DNA from: Mesorhizobium sp. J428
Lineage (GTDB): Bacteria; Pseudomonadota; Alphaproteobacteria; Rhizobiales; Rhizobiaceae
Reading direction: 5' to 3'
Assembly: GCF_024699925.1 (NCBI RefSeq)
Contig: NZ_JAJOMX010000004.1
Location: 62,001 to 126,000 of the forward strand
DNA length: 64,000 nt
Both the position numbers and the translations under genes were made by a program. Positions 37,100 to 46,484 of this stretch are shown piece by piece. A model generated the notes under the pieces. The model saw only the letters and a list, made by a program, of their open reading frames with translations, made no database searches and was not told the origin of the DNA. How positions within the stretch are numbered: position 1 is the stretch's first letter; every line of letters begins with the position of its first letter.

Positions 37100-37545
37100 A
37101 ATATCTGGAAGATTTCCAGCCAGGTCAGATCTACAGGTTCCGCGCAGAGCCGCTGAGCAAGGAGGAGATCATTGCGTTCGCGCATGAATGGGATCCGCAG
37201 CGGCTGCACACCGATGAGAACTATGCCGTGTCCGTCCACGGCAGCCTGATCGCCTCGGGCTTTCAGACGATGCTGCAGGTGTTCAAGCCAGTCATGCATG
37301 GAATGATGCCGGAGATCGCCAATATCGGGGGGTTGGGTTTCGATTCGCTGAGATGGCCTCGGCCAATTCGGCCCGGCGAGGCGCTGGACATCGAACTGGA
37401 AGTCTCTTCGGTCACACCTTCGAAGAGCAAACCGGATAGGGGCGTGCTGGCCTACACGCTCAGAGCCATGAATCCCGCAGGACAGGTCGTGTTCACTGCC
37501 GATACTCCGGTGATGATCAAGCGCCGGCCCTCGGAGGAAAAATGA
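37096..37545 (+). CDS. MaoC-like hydratase, single hot-dog
   Basis: 149 residues, one hot-dog domain. The dehydratase motif is AFAHEWDPQRLHTDENYA with Asp33 and His38, and GSLIASGFQTMLQVFK follows. It starts with an ATGA overlap on the transglutaminase-like gene and ends with an ATGA overlap on the next dehydrogenase. Small single-domain MaoC proteins often work as homodimers, or as heteromers with a second hot-dog partner, as in ChsH1-ChsH2. The best partner here would be the 285-residue MaoC at 34288 (inference). Confidence 0.9.
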   Translation: MKYLEDFQPGQIYRFRAEPLSKEEIIAFAHEWDPQRLHTDENYAVSVHGSLIASGFQTMLQVFKPVMHGMMPEIANIGGLGFDSLRWPRPIRPGEALDIELEVSSVTPSKSKPDRGVLAYTLRAMNPAGQVVFTADTPVMIKRRPSEEK

Positions 37546-38660
37546 GCAACGCTGCACATCACGACCAGGACGATCTCCGCCTATTGCGTCAAAGCGTCCG
37601 CACGCTGTTGGAGCGCGCGGGCGGCGTGGCGCGAGCGCGCAAGATCAGGGACGAAGGCGGCGGCTGGGATGCGCCCGTGATGACGGAACTGGCCGAGGCT
37701 GGCGTGTTCGGCGCAGTGGTTCCCGAAGAGGCCGGCGGCCTCGGCATGGGGCTGGCCGCCGCCGGTATCATCGCCGAAGAAGTAGGCCGGGCGATCGCGC
37801 CCGAGCCTGTGGTCGCCTCGGTTGGGCTCGCAATTGGCCTTTTACGCCGACTCTGCCCCGAGCATGCGCTTCTGACCGAGGCGCTGGCCGGCACGACGGT
37901 CCTGGCAACAGCATGGCAGGAGCGTGACGCCAAAGGTCTCTCCAACACCCTGTCATGTCGGTTCGAGAACGGCGCTCTGACCGGGATGAAATCATGGGTC
38001 GCGGGGGTGGCTGCTGCAAGTGGCATCCTCGTCGTGGCGGAGGCCGGCGGCGGCCCGGCTCTCGCTTTGGTTGAACCCGGCGGCAAGGGCATAGCCATCG
38101 ACAAACGGCGTCAGTCCGATGGCAGTATGCTGGCCGAGCTACACCTGTCGGGCGCACCAGCCGAATTGCTCGCAAAGGGCCCGGCCGTCGCAAAGGCTCT
38201 GGAAGCTGCCGTCAGCGACACGACAGCGCTGACGGCGGCCGAGCTTGTCGGGGTCAGCGCCAAGGCGCTGGAGATCACGCTCGACTACATCAAGACGCGC
38301 GAGCAGTTCGACAAGCCAATCGGTTCGTTCCAGGTCATTCAGCATCGCGCGGTGGACATGCATGTCATGCAGGAAGTGGCCGAAGCGGGCGTGCGCGACG
38401 CGCTAGGCCTGATGGACGCGACAGAAGCCCCGCGCCTGCGTGCCCGCCAGGCCAGCCGCGCCAAGGCCCGGGCTTGCACCACGGCCAGGAAGATCACGCG
38501 CGAGGCCATCCAGCTGCATGGCGCGGTCGGCTACACCGACGAGTTCGACATCGGGCTTTACCTGAACAGGGCGCTGGTGCTCTCGGCCTGGCTGGGCGAC
38601 GACGTCCATCACCGGCGGCTCTGGCTGAACGCCCGCAACGCAGAGGAGGCCGCAGAGTGA
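37542..38660 (+). CDS. Acyl-CoA dehydrogenase, probable non-catalytic/beta-type subunit
   Basis: 372 residues. It begins DQDDLRLLRQSVRTLLERAGG and includes FGAVVPEEAGGLGMGLAAAGIIAEEVGRAIAPEP and TREQFDKPIGSFQVIQHRAVDMHV. The C-terminus reads QLHGAVGYTDEFDIGLYLNRALVL and ends without the YxGxxEIQR loop that carries the active-site region in standard dehydrogenases. With the neighbour at 38657 it fits the alpha2beta2 heterotetramers used for steroid side chains (ChsE1/ChsE2 style). The start overlaps the MaoC stop (ATGA), and its stop overlaps the next start (GTGA). Confidence 0.9.
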   Translation: MSNAAHHDQDDLRLLRQSVRTLLERAGGVARARKIRDEGGGWDAPVMTELAEAGVFGAVVPEEAGGLGMGLAAAGIIAEEVGRAIAPEPVVASVGLAIGLLRRLCPEHALLTEALAGTTVLATAWQERDAKGLSNTLSCRFENGALTGMKSWVAGVAAASGILVVAEAGGGPALALVEPGGKGIAIDKRRQSDGSMLAELHLSGAPAELLAKGPAVAKALEAAVSDTTALTAAELVGVSAKALEITLDYIKTREQFDKPIGSFQVIQHRAVDMHVMQEVAEAGVRDALGLMDATEAPRLRARQASRAKARACTTARKITREAIQLHGAVGYTDEFDIGLYLNRALVLSAWLGDDVHHRRLWLNARNAEEAAE

Positions 38661-39807
38661 TCGACTACAACGCCATGAGCGACGCGGACTTCCGCAGGGA
38701 GGTACGGCAGTTCTTCGAAACCGAGTATCCCGAAGAGCTGCGCAATCTTTCGCATCGCCCGAAGTTCGCCGAAATCGAGCACTGGCACCGCAAGCTTCAT
38801 GCCAAGGGCTGGGTCGCACCGGCCTGGCCTGCGGATGCGGCGGCATGGGGCTGAACGCGGCCAAGCTTCTCATCTTCTATGAGGAACAGCAGCGTTGGGG
38901 GGTCGTGCGCGGCCGCGACATGGGCGTGCAGATGGTCGGTCCGCTCATCATCAAGTTCGGCACCGATGCTCAGAAGGCATACTGGCTGCCCCGCATTCTG
39001 AGCTGTGAGGACATTTGGTGCCAGGGCTATTCCGAGCCGGGCGCAGGGTCCGATCTGGCGAACCTGCGCACGAACGCCGTGATCGACGGGGACGAGTTCG
39101 TGATCAACGGACAGAAGATCTGGACGACGATGGCGCATGACTCGACGCACATTTTCATGCTGGTGCGCACCGATCCGAAAGCCCCAAAAAAACAGCAGGG
39201 GATCAGCTTCATTCTCGTGCCGATGGATCAGCCGGGGGTCGAGGTCCGAACGATCACCACGCTGGCGGGCGAAACCGAGTTCTGCGAGGTCTTCTTCGAC
39301 GATGCCCGCACCCCGTGCGAAAACCTCGTGGGCGAACTGAACAAGGGCTGGACGATGGCCAAGTCCCTGCTCAGCTTCGAGCGGGTGTTTATCGGCGCAC
39401 CGAATCTGGCCCAGAACGCGATTGGCCAGCTTGAAACCTACGCCCGCGGTGCCGGCCGCTTCGACGACCCGGTCTTTTGCGACCGCTTCGCCGAGGTTGC
39501 GCTCGATGTCGAGGATCATGCGGCACTTTACGCGCGCTTCGCCGATCAACTCAAGCGGGGCGAACCGCTGGGCGCGGATGTCTCGATGCTCAAGATCTGG
39601 GTGACCGAGACGTTTCAGAAGATCACCGAACTCATGATCGAGGCGGCAGGACCCGACGGCGGCACCCTCGGCCCATTGCAGGTCGGCAATGTTGGTGTCG
39701 ATGTTCTGGCGACCTTCTACAAGGCCCGGCCGACCACGATCTACGGCGGGTCGAACGAAATCCAACGCAACATTCTATCGAAAGCTGTCCTGGGCCTGCC
39801 GGGCTGA
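38657..39807 (+). pseudogene. Acyl-CoA dehydrogenase, probable catalytic partner subunit, single frameshift
   Basis: About 383 residues from GTG 38657, which overlaps the previous stop. The N-terminus is DYNAMSDADFRREVRQFFETEYPEEL. The frame breaks at about 38835 (GCGGATGCGG): one extra A would give ...WPAECGGMGLNAAKLLIF... Downstream the frame is clean: GYSEPGAGSDLANLRTNAV (flavin loop), KIWTTMAHDSTHIFMLVR, and C-terminal IYGGSNEIQRNILSK. It is the member of the pair with the complete C-terminal loop. Coupled translation with 37542 supports a heteromeric enzyme. Confidence 0.87.
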
Positions 39808-39823
39808 TCACGAGGGAGGATTT

Positions 39824-40636
39824 ATGATGTCCGATCGTTACGCGAAATACGACAAGCTGAAATTCGATTATCCGGCCGAGCGCGTGCTGCGCATCACTTT
39901 CGACCGGCCCGAGACCTTCAACTCGGTGGACGCCGAGACCCACACGCAGATGACCGATATGTGGATCGACATCGATCGCGATCCCGACATCAATGCGGTG
40001 ATCGTCACCGGTGCAGGCAAAGCGTTTTCGGCGGGCGGCGATTTCAGTCTGATCGAGAGCATGATCGGCAATTCGCACGAGATCATGAAGACGTGGAAAG
40101 AGGCCAGGAACCTCGTCTACAACATCATCAACTGCAACAAGCCGATCATCTCGGCGATTAACGGTCCCGCGGCCGGCGCCGGACTGGTCGTCGGCATCCT
40201 GGCCGACGTATCGATCGCCGGCAAGAAGGCCAGAATCGTTGACGGCCATCCTCGTCTCGGCGTCGCCGCCGGTGACGTCGCCGCGATCATCTGGCCACTG
40301 CTGTGCGGCATGGCCAAGGCAAAATACTATCTGATGACCTGCAAGCCGGTCTCGGGTGAGGAGGCTGACCGGATCGGGCTAGTGTCGATGTGTGTCGAGG
40401 ATGAGGTTCTACAGCAGACCGCGCTCGACATCGCCACCGAGCTGGCAAATGGCTCGCAGAGCGCGATCCGCTGGACCAAATACTCGCTCAACAACTGGCT
40501 GCGTCAAGCCGGTCCGATCTTCGACGCATCCACTGCTCTCGAAATGCTCGGCTTCATGAGCGAGGACGTCAAGGAAGGCGTCCTGTCACATCGCGAGAAG
40601 CGCGCGCCAAACTTCCGCAAGGATTGTCCGATCTGA
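39824..40636 (+). CDS. Enoyl-CoA hydratase/isomerase family protein (crotonase) 3
   Basis: 270 residues. GAGGGAGGA precedes ATG 39824. The first oxyanion block is [13 protein letters not shown] and the second [21 protein letters not shown]. The middle segment [21 protein letters not shown] has Asp where many hydratases have the second Glu, a pattern seen in crotonases that act on unusual substrates. It follows the dehydrogenase pair and precedes a CoA ligase. Not closely similar to the crotonases at 10143 and 10939. Confidence 0.88.
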   Translation: MMSDRYAKYDKLKFDYPAERVLRITFDRPETFNSVDAETHTQMTDMWIDIDRDPDINAVIVTGAGKAFSAGGDFSLIESMIGNSHEIMKTWKEARNLVYNIINCNKPIISAINGPAAGAGLVVGILADVSIAGKKARIVDGHPRLGVAAGDVAAIIWPLLCGMAKAKYYLMTCKPVSGEEADRIGLVSMCVEDEVLQQTALDIATELANGSQSAIRWTKYSLNNWLRQAGPIFDASTALEMLGFMSEDVKEGVLSHREKRAPNFRKDCPI

Positions 40637-40666
40637 GCCGAGCGTAGGAGGGAGAATAGGAAAACA

Positions 40667-41863
40667 ATGTCCATCGACATCTATCAGGATATCGCGACCG
40701 CCTACAACGCGGCCGCAACGAAGGCACCGGGATTGAAGGCGCGGTTCGAAGCGGCCGGGTTCGACCCTGGCAAGGTGTCATCACTGGCCGAGCTCTCCCG
40801 CCTGCCGGTGATGAAGAAAGAGGAGCTGCTGAAGCTCCAAAGAGAGAACCCGCCTTTTGGCGGGTTCCTTGCCGCTGATCTGAAGGAGATCGCGCGCATT
40901 TATGTCTCCCCAGGCCCGATCTTTGAACCGGCGCTGCCAGGCGGCGGCGGCCACGGACTGGATCTGCTGTTCAAAGCGGCAGGCATAGGCGCGGGCGACA
41001 TCATCCTGAACACATGGATGTATCACCTCGTGCCGGCTGGACTTCTTTTTGACGAGGCAGCGCAGGCCGCAGGCGCCACCATTATTCCCGGCGGCGTCGG
41101 CAACACCGAATTGCAAGCCCAGATCGTCGTCGAGACCGGCGTCACTGCCATCTGCGCGTCGACGGCTTTCTTCCTAACGCTGGCCGACAAAGTGATCGAG
41201 ACCTATGGCCGCGGCGCCTGGAAAGTGAGGACCGCCCTTCTGGGCGGAGAAATGGGCGACTGGATGTCCAAGCGCCGGCGGATCGAGGCCGAGTATGGGG
41301 TCGCTACATGGGCGGCCTATGCCACCGCTGATCTTGGCCTTGTCGCGTATGAGGATGGCGGCGAAGGTTACGTCGTGCATCCCAACCGGGTGGTACAGAT
41401 TTGCGATCCTGTCCGCGGCGGCCAACTCCCCCACGGCGAGACGGGCGAGGTCGTGGTAACCGCACGCGATGCTACCTGGCCGATGATCCGCTTCGGCACT
41501 GGTGACAGCGCCTTTGCACTGGAGAGCAACCAGGACGGCAGTGTGCGCCGGCTATCGGCGCTGCAGGGCCGGGTGGGCGCGGCGGTGAAGGTGCGCGAGA
41601 TCTTCGTCTATCCACGCGTGATCGAGGAGGTGGTGATTGCCACACCCGGGGCAATAGCGGCTCAGGCCGTGGCGACGCGCGAAAACGACCGAGACCTTAT
41701 CAGCATCTCGATCGTTCTGCAGGAGAGCGCCGACCGCATTGCCGCCGAAGCGGCGGCCAAAGAAGCGTTCCAGCGACATGCCCGCATCCGTGCAGACGAG
41801 ATCATCTTCATTGATGCGCTTCCCGAGAACGCGCCCCTTATCGTCAATGGCAAGGACATCTGA
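40667..41863 (+). CDS. Phenylacetate-CoA-ligase-like AMP-forming ligase
   Basis: 398 residues, the short PaaK-type architecture. AGGAGGGAGAA precedes ATG 40667. Visible segments are LPVMKKEELLKLQRENPPFGGF, RIYVSPGPIFEP (where ligases have the SSGTTGxP loop; here shortened to SPGPIFEP), AAYATADLGLVAYE, and a C-terminal VKVREIFVYPRVIEE with a final FIDALPENAPLIVNGKDI. The P-loop is atypical, so activity on a CoA acid is likely but not assured. It probably activates a second intermediate. It ends the plus-strand operon. Confidence 0.85.
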   Translation: MSIDIYQDIATAYNAAATKAPGLKARFEAAGFDPGKVSSLAELSRLPVMKKEELLKLQRENPPFGGFLAADLKEIARIYVSPGPIFEPALPGGGGHGLDLLFKAAGIGAGDIILNTWMYHLVPAGLLFDEAAQAAGATIIPGGVGNTELQAQIVVETGVTAICASTAFFLTLADKVIETYGRGAWKVRTALLGGEMGDWMSKRRRIEAEYGVATWAAYATADLGLVAYEDGGEGYVVHPNRVVQICDPVRGGQLPHGETGEVVVTARDATWPMIRFGTGDSAFALESNQDGSVRRLSALQGRVGAAVKVREIFVYPRVIEEVVIATPGAIAAQAVATRENDRDLISISIVLQESADRIAAEAAAKEAFQRHARIRADEIIFIDALPENAPLIVNGKDI

Positions 41864-41966
41864 AGCCACAGCTCAAACTTCAGCGACGGTTAAGCGAGCG
41901 CCACCAAGGCATGTGTGAGCCTCACCGTCGACGAACCCATACTCACTACGAATAGGAGAAGGTTTC

Positions 41967-42033
41967 ATGAAAGTTCTCGTCCCGGTGAGGCGGTGCTCGA
42001 GGCGAACGTGAAGCCGCGCGTAGCCTGCCGGTA
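41967..42033 (+). pseudogene. etfB start remnant
   Basis: AGGAGAAGG is followed by ATG 41967 and the residues MKVLVPV, the exact EtfB N-terminus, after which the frame falls apart; another phase reads VLEANVKPRV, similar to the EtfB continuation. Only about 60 bases remain. It suggests a second etfBA operon once followed the PaaK-like gene and was deleted. The surroundings 41864-42069 hold no other gene. Confidence 0.4.
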
Positions 42034-42069
42034 GACAAAGCTCTCGAATGCCTCCATCTGTTGGAAATT

Positions 42070-43090
42070 ATGCCTCAGTTTCCCTTCCATTCGCCACCGG
42101 CGGCGGGGCAAGTTATCTCGGTTGCGCCAGGGGTTCTCTGGGCCCGCATTCCGCTGCCGTACCGTCTTGATCACGTGAACGTCTATCTTGTCCAGGATGG
42201 CGAGAGCTGGACGCTGATCGACACCGGTATCAATACGGACGAGGCGAAGGCAGCTTGGCAGGCTCTCCTGGGGGGGACCGCTATCGCATGTCTCCATTTC
42301 GCGCGTCGTCGTCACCCATCATCATCCGGACCACATCGGGCTTGCAGGATGGCTTTGCGGCAAGTTTGGCGCCGAAATGCTGACGAGCCAGACTGCCTAC
42401 ATGACCAGCAGGGTCATCTCCCTAGCCCCGCACGAGACGGGGCTTCGCCACTATTTCGATTTCTATGTTAACCACGGCATGAGCGAGGAAGGCGCCGGAC
42501 TCGTCGCCATTCACGGCAGCGAATATCTGATGCTGGTTTCGGAACTGCCTCCCACCTTTCTCAGGCTCGTTCTGGCCGACAGAATCACGATCGGACGCCG
42601 GGAATTCAGGGTAATCACTGCGGACGGGCATGCCCCCGAGCAGATCCTTCTTTACTGCGAGCAGGATAGGCTGTTGTTCGCTGCTGATCAGATCATCGAG
42701 AGGATCTCGCCCAATGTCAGCGTCTTCGCCGGCGAACCTAATGGCGACCCGCTCGGACATTTTCTCAGGACGCTGCGCTTTATGCGTCAGGAACTGCCGG
42801 ACGATGTCCTGGTGCTGTCGGGACACGGCCGCCCGTTCTACGGGCTGCATGAACGATGTCTCGAACTTGAGGCACATCACGAAGGACGCTGCCAACGGAT
42901 CCGGGAAGCATGCGCAAAAGCGCCGCACTCAGTGGCGGATCTCGTTCCTATCCTCTTCACCCGCAAGCTCGATGCCCACCAGATGAGTTTCGCGTTCACG
43001 GAAACGCTGGCTCATATCAACCGGCTGGTACGAAGATCGGAGCTGATCGCAGTCAAAACTGCGGAGAAGGTCCGCTATGTCACCACCTGA
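42070..43090 (+). pseudogene. Metallo-beta-lactamase-fold hydrolase, single frameshift
   Basis: About 339 residues when repaired. ATG 42070 (or TTG 42061) starts QFPFHSPPAAGQVISVAPGVLWARIPLP, then HVNVYLVQDGESWTLIDTGI, the first strand and metal-near Asp. The seven-G run 42270-42276 contains one G too many; six Gs read LLGGPLSHVSISRVVVTHHHPDHIGLAGWL, which contains the zinc motif HxHxDH. Downstream, GHAPEQILLYCEQDRLLFAADQI and VLSGHGRPF supply further ligands. It could hydrolyse a thioester or lactone of the pathway. Its 5' end abuts the etfB remnant, so the promoter may be lost. Confidence 0.82.
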
Positions 43091-43343
43091 TATCGCCCAT
43101 GCACGTGAGAACGATGACGTGTTCGTGCTTGTAATGCTTGTTCTCGTTGCCGGAGCGGATGCGGTATTCTCAGAGGGCTTGGCTTTCGCGACAGCCGCGG
43201 CGCTGGCGCTGGCGCTGGCGAACGTAGCCCACGAGGGGATCGTACAAGGCGCAATGACCTTACAGTTGTTGAAAAGCGACGATGAAGGGAAGCTTGCAGC
43301 AACTACGGCCTTCGCGCTCGGCATGGTGTTGTTGGGGAATTGA
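43077..43343 (+). CDS. Small hypothetical protein, uncertain
   Basis: 88 residues, overlapping the end of the hydrolase gene by 14 bases. It is Ala- and Leu-rich with a hydrophobic stretch VFVLVMLVLVAGADAVF and a second GLAFATAAALALALANVA, so it could be a two-helix membrane protein. No family was recognised and there is no clear ribosome site. The following bases to 43571 hold no gene I can support. Confidence 0.3.
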   Translation: MSPPDIAHARENDDVFVLVMLVLVAGADAVFSEGLAFATAAALALALANVAHEGIVQGAMTLQLLKSDDEGKLAATTAFALGMVLLGN

Positions 43344-43605
43344 ACGGAGGCGCTCCGATGGACCGGATTGGGAACTAAACGGAGCCTGCGGAACATTGGA
43401 GGCTTCGATTTGAAGAACTCGCGCTCGGGGAAGCTAAATCTGAACCTTTGCGGCTTGGCTTTGCGGCGCAGCTGAAGTCGCAAGTTGATCAGGCGGTTTC
43501 CGGCATCGGCGGCGGAGATGCCCGATTGGCTTGGCGCTACCTTCGCGATCCAGATCGGACGCGTGTCGCCTTGATCGGCCCCCACGGACGGGTCCAATTT
43601 GATTG

Positions 43606-43949
43606 TTAGTGCAATGATGGTCGTGGCGCCAGCGCGGGCGGCATCGCTGGTTGGGGTTGCAGGGCCGCCCGCGCGAATGCCGGGATGAAGACCTCCGGCG
43701 CCGGCGGCTTGTAGCCGAGCGATCCATGCGGACGCACGGTGTTGTAATGCCGACGCCAGCTTTCCACGATGATCCTGGCCTCTTTGAGCGTGTAGAAGAT
43801 CTCGCCGTCGAGGAGTTCGTCGCGCAGGCGAGCATTGAAGCTCTCGATGTAGCCATTCTCCCATGGGCTTCCGGGTGCGATGTAGGCAGTCTTCGCCCCG
43901 ACGGCGGTGATCCAGTCCTGCACGGCCGTGGCGATGAACTCCGGGCCGT
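43606..43949 (-). pseudogene. IS3 orfB transposase, 3' half (copy B)
   Basis: Same sequence as the 3' half at 14397-14740: GPEFIATAVQDWITAVG, then WENGYIESFNARLRDELL with the last DDE Glu, and RPHGSLGYKPPAPEVF. It is cut from its N-terminal half by the IS1111-type insert, has no start codon and is non-functional. Confidence 0.85.
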
Positions 43950-45581
43950 AGCACGTCGGGAAGAAGATTGTTTGGGAAGGCTATGGCCTCCTGCGCAGCC
44001 TTCAAAATAGCGCAGCAGGTGGCCATAGCCGGGTCTCGGGTCTCTACAGTGGTTTTGCGAACCACACCGTAAAGGAGACCGGCCATGACCATCGCCAACA
44101 CTATCCCCGTTTCGCCCCTTCTTGTAGCCATCGACATTTCCAAACACCGGCATGAGGTGCTGATCGCGGTTCCCGGTAAAGCGCGCCGGCGCCGATTGGC
44201 GATCCGGAACAGCCTCGAGGATTTCGAGCGACTGATCGCGGTTCTTCGCCAGTATGGCTTGCCGGTCCGGATCGGATTCGAGGCGACGGGCAATTATCAT
44301 CGGGCACTCGCGCATCATCTGGGCGCAGCCGGTTTCGAGCTGAAGCTGATCTCCTCGGTTGCCCTCGCTCGGACGCGGGAAGCCCTTCACAACAGCTGGG
44401 ACAAGAACGACCCAAAGGACGCCCAGGTCATCCTGCGCATGCTGGAGATCGGCGCGGTCCAGTTTTTCCACGATCCGCTGATCGCGGGCACGAACGACAT
44501 TCAGGAGCTTTCCAAGACGCACGAGATCATCTCGCGCTCCAAGACCGAACTCTGGCACCGGATCCTGACCCACTACCTGCCGCTGTATTTCCCTGAAGCC
44601 GAGCGGTTCCATCGCAGCGCACGCAGCGACTGGTTCCTGGCCTTTTTGGAACAGTTCCCGTCGCCGCACATGATCTCGGCAATGACGAAGGAGGCCTTCA
44701 TTGATGCCGCCTGGAACGTCGTCGGCCGGAAGGTTTCCAAAACGCTCCTGCTTTCAGATATTTACGAGTCTGCCAAAGACTCTGTCGGCTTACCTGTAGC
44801 AGCAGAGTCCGATGCCTTGCGGATGTTCCGGCTGGTCCTCGCCGAGGGTCGCGGCTTGGTGCGCCAGCGCGATGAGGTCGAGAACCGCGCTGTGGAACTG
44901 CTGTCCGACCATCCCGACTACCAGCTACTGGTCACCGTTCCGGGCATTGGGCCGATCAACGCCCTGACCATTCTCGCCGAAGCCGGCGATCTGCGCCGTT
45001 TCGGGCATCATCGCCAGTTCCTAAAGTTCTGCGGCATGGATCTCGCCACCGTGCAATCAGGCATGTTCCGAGGACAGAGCAAGATCTCAAAATATGGCAA
45101 CGCCCGGCTTCGACGGACCTTCTGGATGGCAGGGCAAACCGCAGTGCTACACCGAACCAACAGCTTCCGCGATAGGTTCGAGCGCTACATAGCCAAGGAT
45201 CGGCACAACGCTCACCTGCGTCGCAAAGCCTATACCGCAATCGCAGCCAAGATGGCGCGTACGTACACGCCGTGATCAAACACGGCGAACCCTATCGTCC
45301 CTTCTTCGAGGGGGCGAGCCCAGGCGGAAGAACCCTTTTCTGACAAGGGCCGTGGAGGCAGTTCGCTGACCTCGTAGATAATGTTCAGGTCTTCCGCTTG
45401 GGATTCAGGATCTCGTCTTAAGGACGGTGAGAGCCGCCATCGTGCGTACTCTGTGTTTGCTATGGGAGAGACCGCTTCTTGACGGCGGAGCCCGCCTGGG
45501 CAACTTTATCAGGGTATCTGATCGCTCAGATGCCCCGTGACCTGACGCCCGATACCGCCAATTCTTCCCAACATAGGACGT
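43950..45581 (+). mobile_element. IS1111-type IS110 element inside IS3 (copy B)
   Basis: The counterpart of 14741-16369 at offset 29209 (29212 after the 3-base difference). It has the same subterminal inverted repeats, transposase, and 3' non-coding region (45276-45578) that may encode a guide RNA. Confidence 0.75.
44085..45275 (+). CDS. IS110 family (IS1111-type) transposase, copy B
   Basis: 396 residues, the same protein as copy A at 14876 except for the C-terminal end, ARTYTP here versus ARTTP. DEDD residues lie in VAIDISKHRHEV, GFEATGNYH and NDPKDAQ, and the C-terminal domain contains VPGIGPINALTILAEAGD. Intact, with the same AAAGGAGA upstream. Because both copies are intact, either could mobilise elements with matching ends. 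Confidence 0.92.
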   Translation: MTIANTIPVSPLLVAIDISKHRHEVLIAVPGKARRRRLAIRNSLEDFERLIAVLRQYGLPVRIGFEATGNYHRALAHHLGAAGFELKLISSVALARTREALHNSWDKNDPKDAQVILRMLEIGAVQFFHDPLIAGTNDIQELSKTHEIISRSKTELWHRILTHYLPLYFPEAERFHRSARSDWFLAFLEQFPSPHMISAMTKEAFIDAAWNVVGRKVSKTLLLSDIYESAKDSVGLPVAAESDALRMFRLVLAEGRGLVRQRDEVENRAVELLSDHPDYQLLVTVPGIGPINALTILAEAGDLRRFGHHRQFLKFCGMDLATVQSGMFRGQSKISKYGNARLRRTFWMAGQTAVLHRTNSFRDRFERYIAKDRHNAHLRRKAYTAIAAKMARTYTP

Positions 45582-46086
45582 TGTCGGAACGGATGTGCTC
45601 AGGCACGCCGCGCAGGATGAACAGGTCGGACAGGACGTCGATGACGTCGGTGGAGTTGAGCTTGCGATCGATGCGGATCGCCAGCGCCTCATGCGTGAAC
45701 TCGTCGATCACGTTAAGCATGCGGTACTTCCTTCCGTCATGAGTGCGGTCCTCGACGAAGTCGTAGGACCAGACATGGTTGGGCCGCTCGGCGCGCAGGC
45801 GGATGCATGATCCGTCGGCGAGCCAGAGCCGGCCTTTCTTCGGTTGTTTGGCTGGAACCTTCAGCCCCTCTTGCCGCCAGATGCGCTCGACCCGCTTGTC
45901 GTTGACCACCCAGCCCATCTGGCTGCGCAGAAGCTCGGCGATCTTGCGATAGCCGTAGCGGCCATAGCGGCGGGCCAGTGCAACGATGTCCTCGGTCAGT
46001 TGCTGCTCGTCGTCCCGGCCGCGAGGAATACGCCGCTGCGTGGAGCGATGCTGCCCAAGCACGAGGCATACCCGGCGCTCCGACAC
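45582..46086 (-). pseudogene. IS3 orfB transposase, 5' half (copy B)
   Basis: Same as 16370-16874: SERRVCLVLGQHRST, YGRYGYRKIAELLR, HVWSYDFVEDRTHDGRKY and EHIRSDN, where the insert cuts. In the written sequence the reading runs on into the insert and ends at 45526. Confidence 0.85.
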
Positions 46087-46142
46087 GCGCTTCGGCAGAA
46101 CCGAGCGAACATGGTCGATGCAGGCACGGCGACGCGAGGGGC

Positions 46143-46421
46143 TCAGAAGTTTCCCCGCGCAGCCTCCGTCAGGATCAGCTTGTCCAGCGTCAGATCGGCC
46201 ACCGCCTTGCGAAGCCGTTCGTTCTCCTTCTGGAGATCCTTCAACTGCCGAAGCTGGTCACGGCTCATGCCGCCATATTGCTTGCGCCACCGGTAGAACG
46301 TCAGTTCGGAAACGCCGATCTGGCGAACGGCATCCGCCATCGCCATGCCTTGGCCGCGCAAAACCTCAACCTGCCGAAGCTTCGTGACGATCTCGTCGGG
46401 CTTGTGTCGCTTGTTTGCCAT
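46143..46421 (-). CDS. IS3 family OrfA (HTH) protein, copy B
   Basis: 92 residues, the same protein as 16931-17209, with the helix-turn-helix VRQIGVSELTFYRWRKQYGG and a leucine-zipper-like C-terminal part. Intact, with GGAGGACC upstream of ATG 46421. Confidence 0.9.
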   Translation of the reverse strand: MANKRHKPDEIVTKLRQVEVLRGQGMAMADAVRQIGVSELTFYRWRKQYGGMSRDQLRQLKDLQKENERLRKAVADLTLDKLILTEAARGNF

Positions 46422-46484
46422 TGTGGTCCTCCTTCATGGTCAAAACCATACTTCAAGGTGGACCCGTTCAATGGGGGTGGATCA

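Larger units (their letters stand above)
43572..46484 (-). mobile_element. IS3 family element interrupted by an IS1111-type element, copy B
   Basis: Same structure, orientation and ends as 14363-17272 (TGATCGGCCCCCACGGAC at 43572; other-strand TGATCCACCCCCATTGAAC from 46484). The insert occupies the same site, so one nested element gave rise to both copies. The only difference I noticed is a 3-base length change at the end of the IS110 transposase. The two copies are direct repeats bracketing 26.3 kb. Confidence 0.87.

Noticed and set aside
42929..44293. 454-codon minus-strand frame (and the 492-codon one at 13606-15084)
   Set aside because: They cross IS boundaries and run antisense to transposase and hydrolase genes; only the piece that is truly orfB has homology.
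14363..46484. Classical composite transposon flanked by active IS3 copies
   Set aside because: Both IS3 orfB genes are split by the IS1111-type insert, so self-mobilisation by their own transposase is unlikely; recombination is the better explanation.
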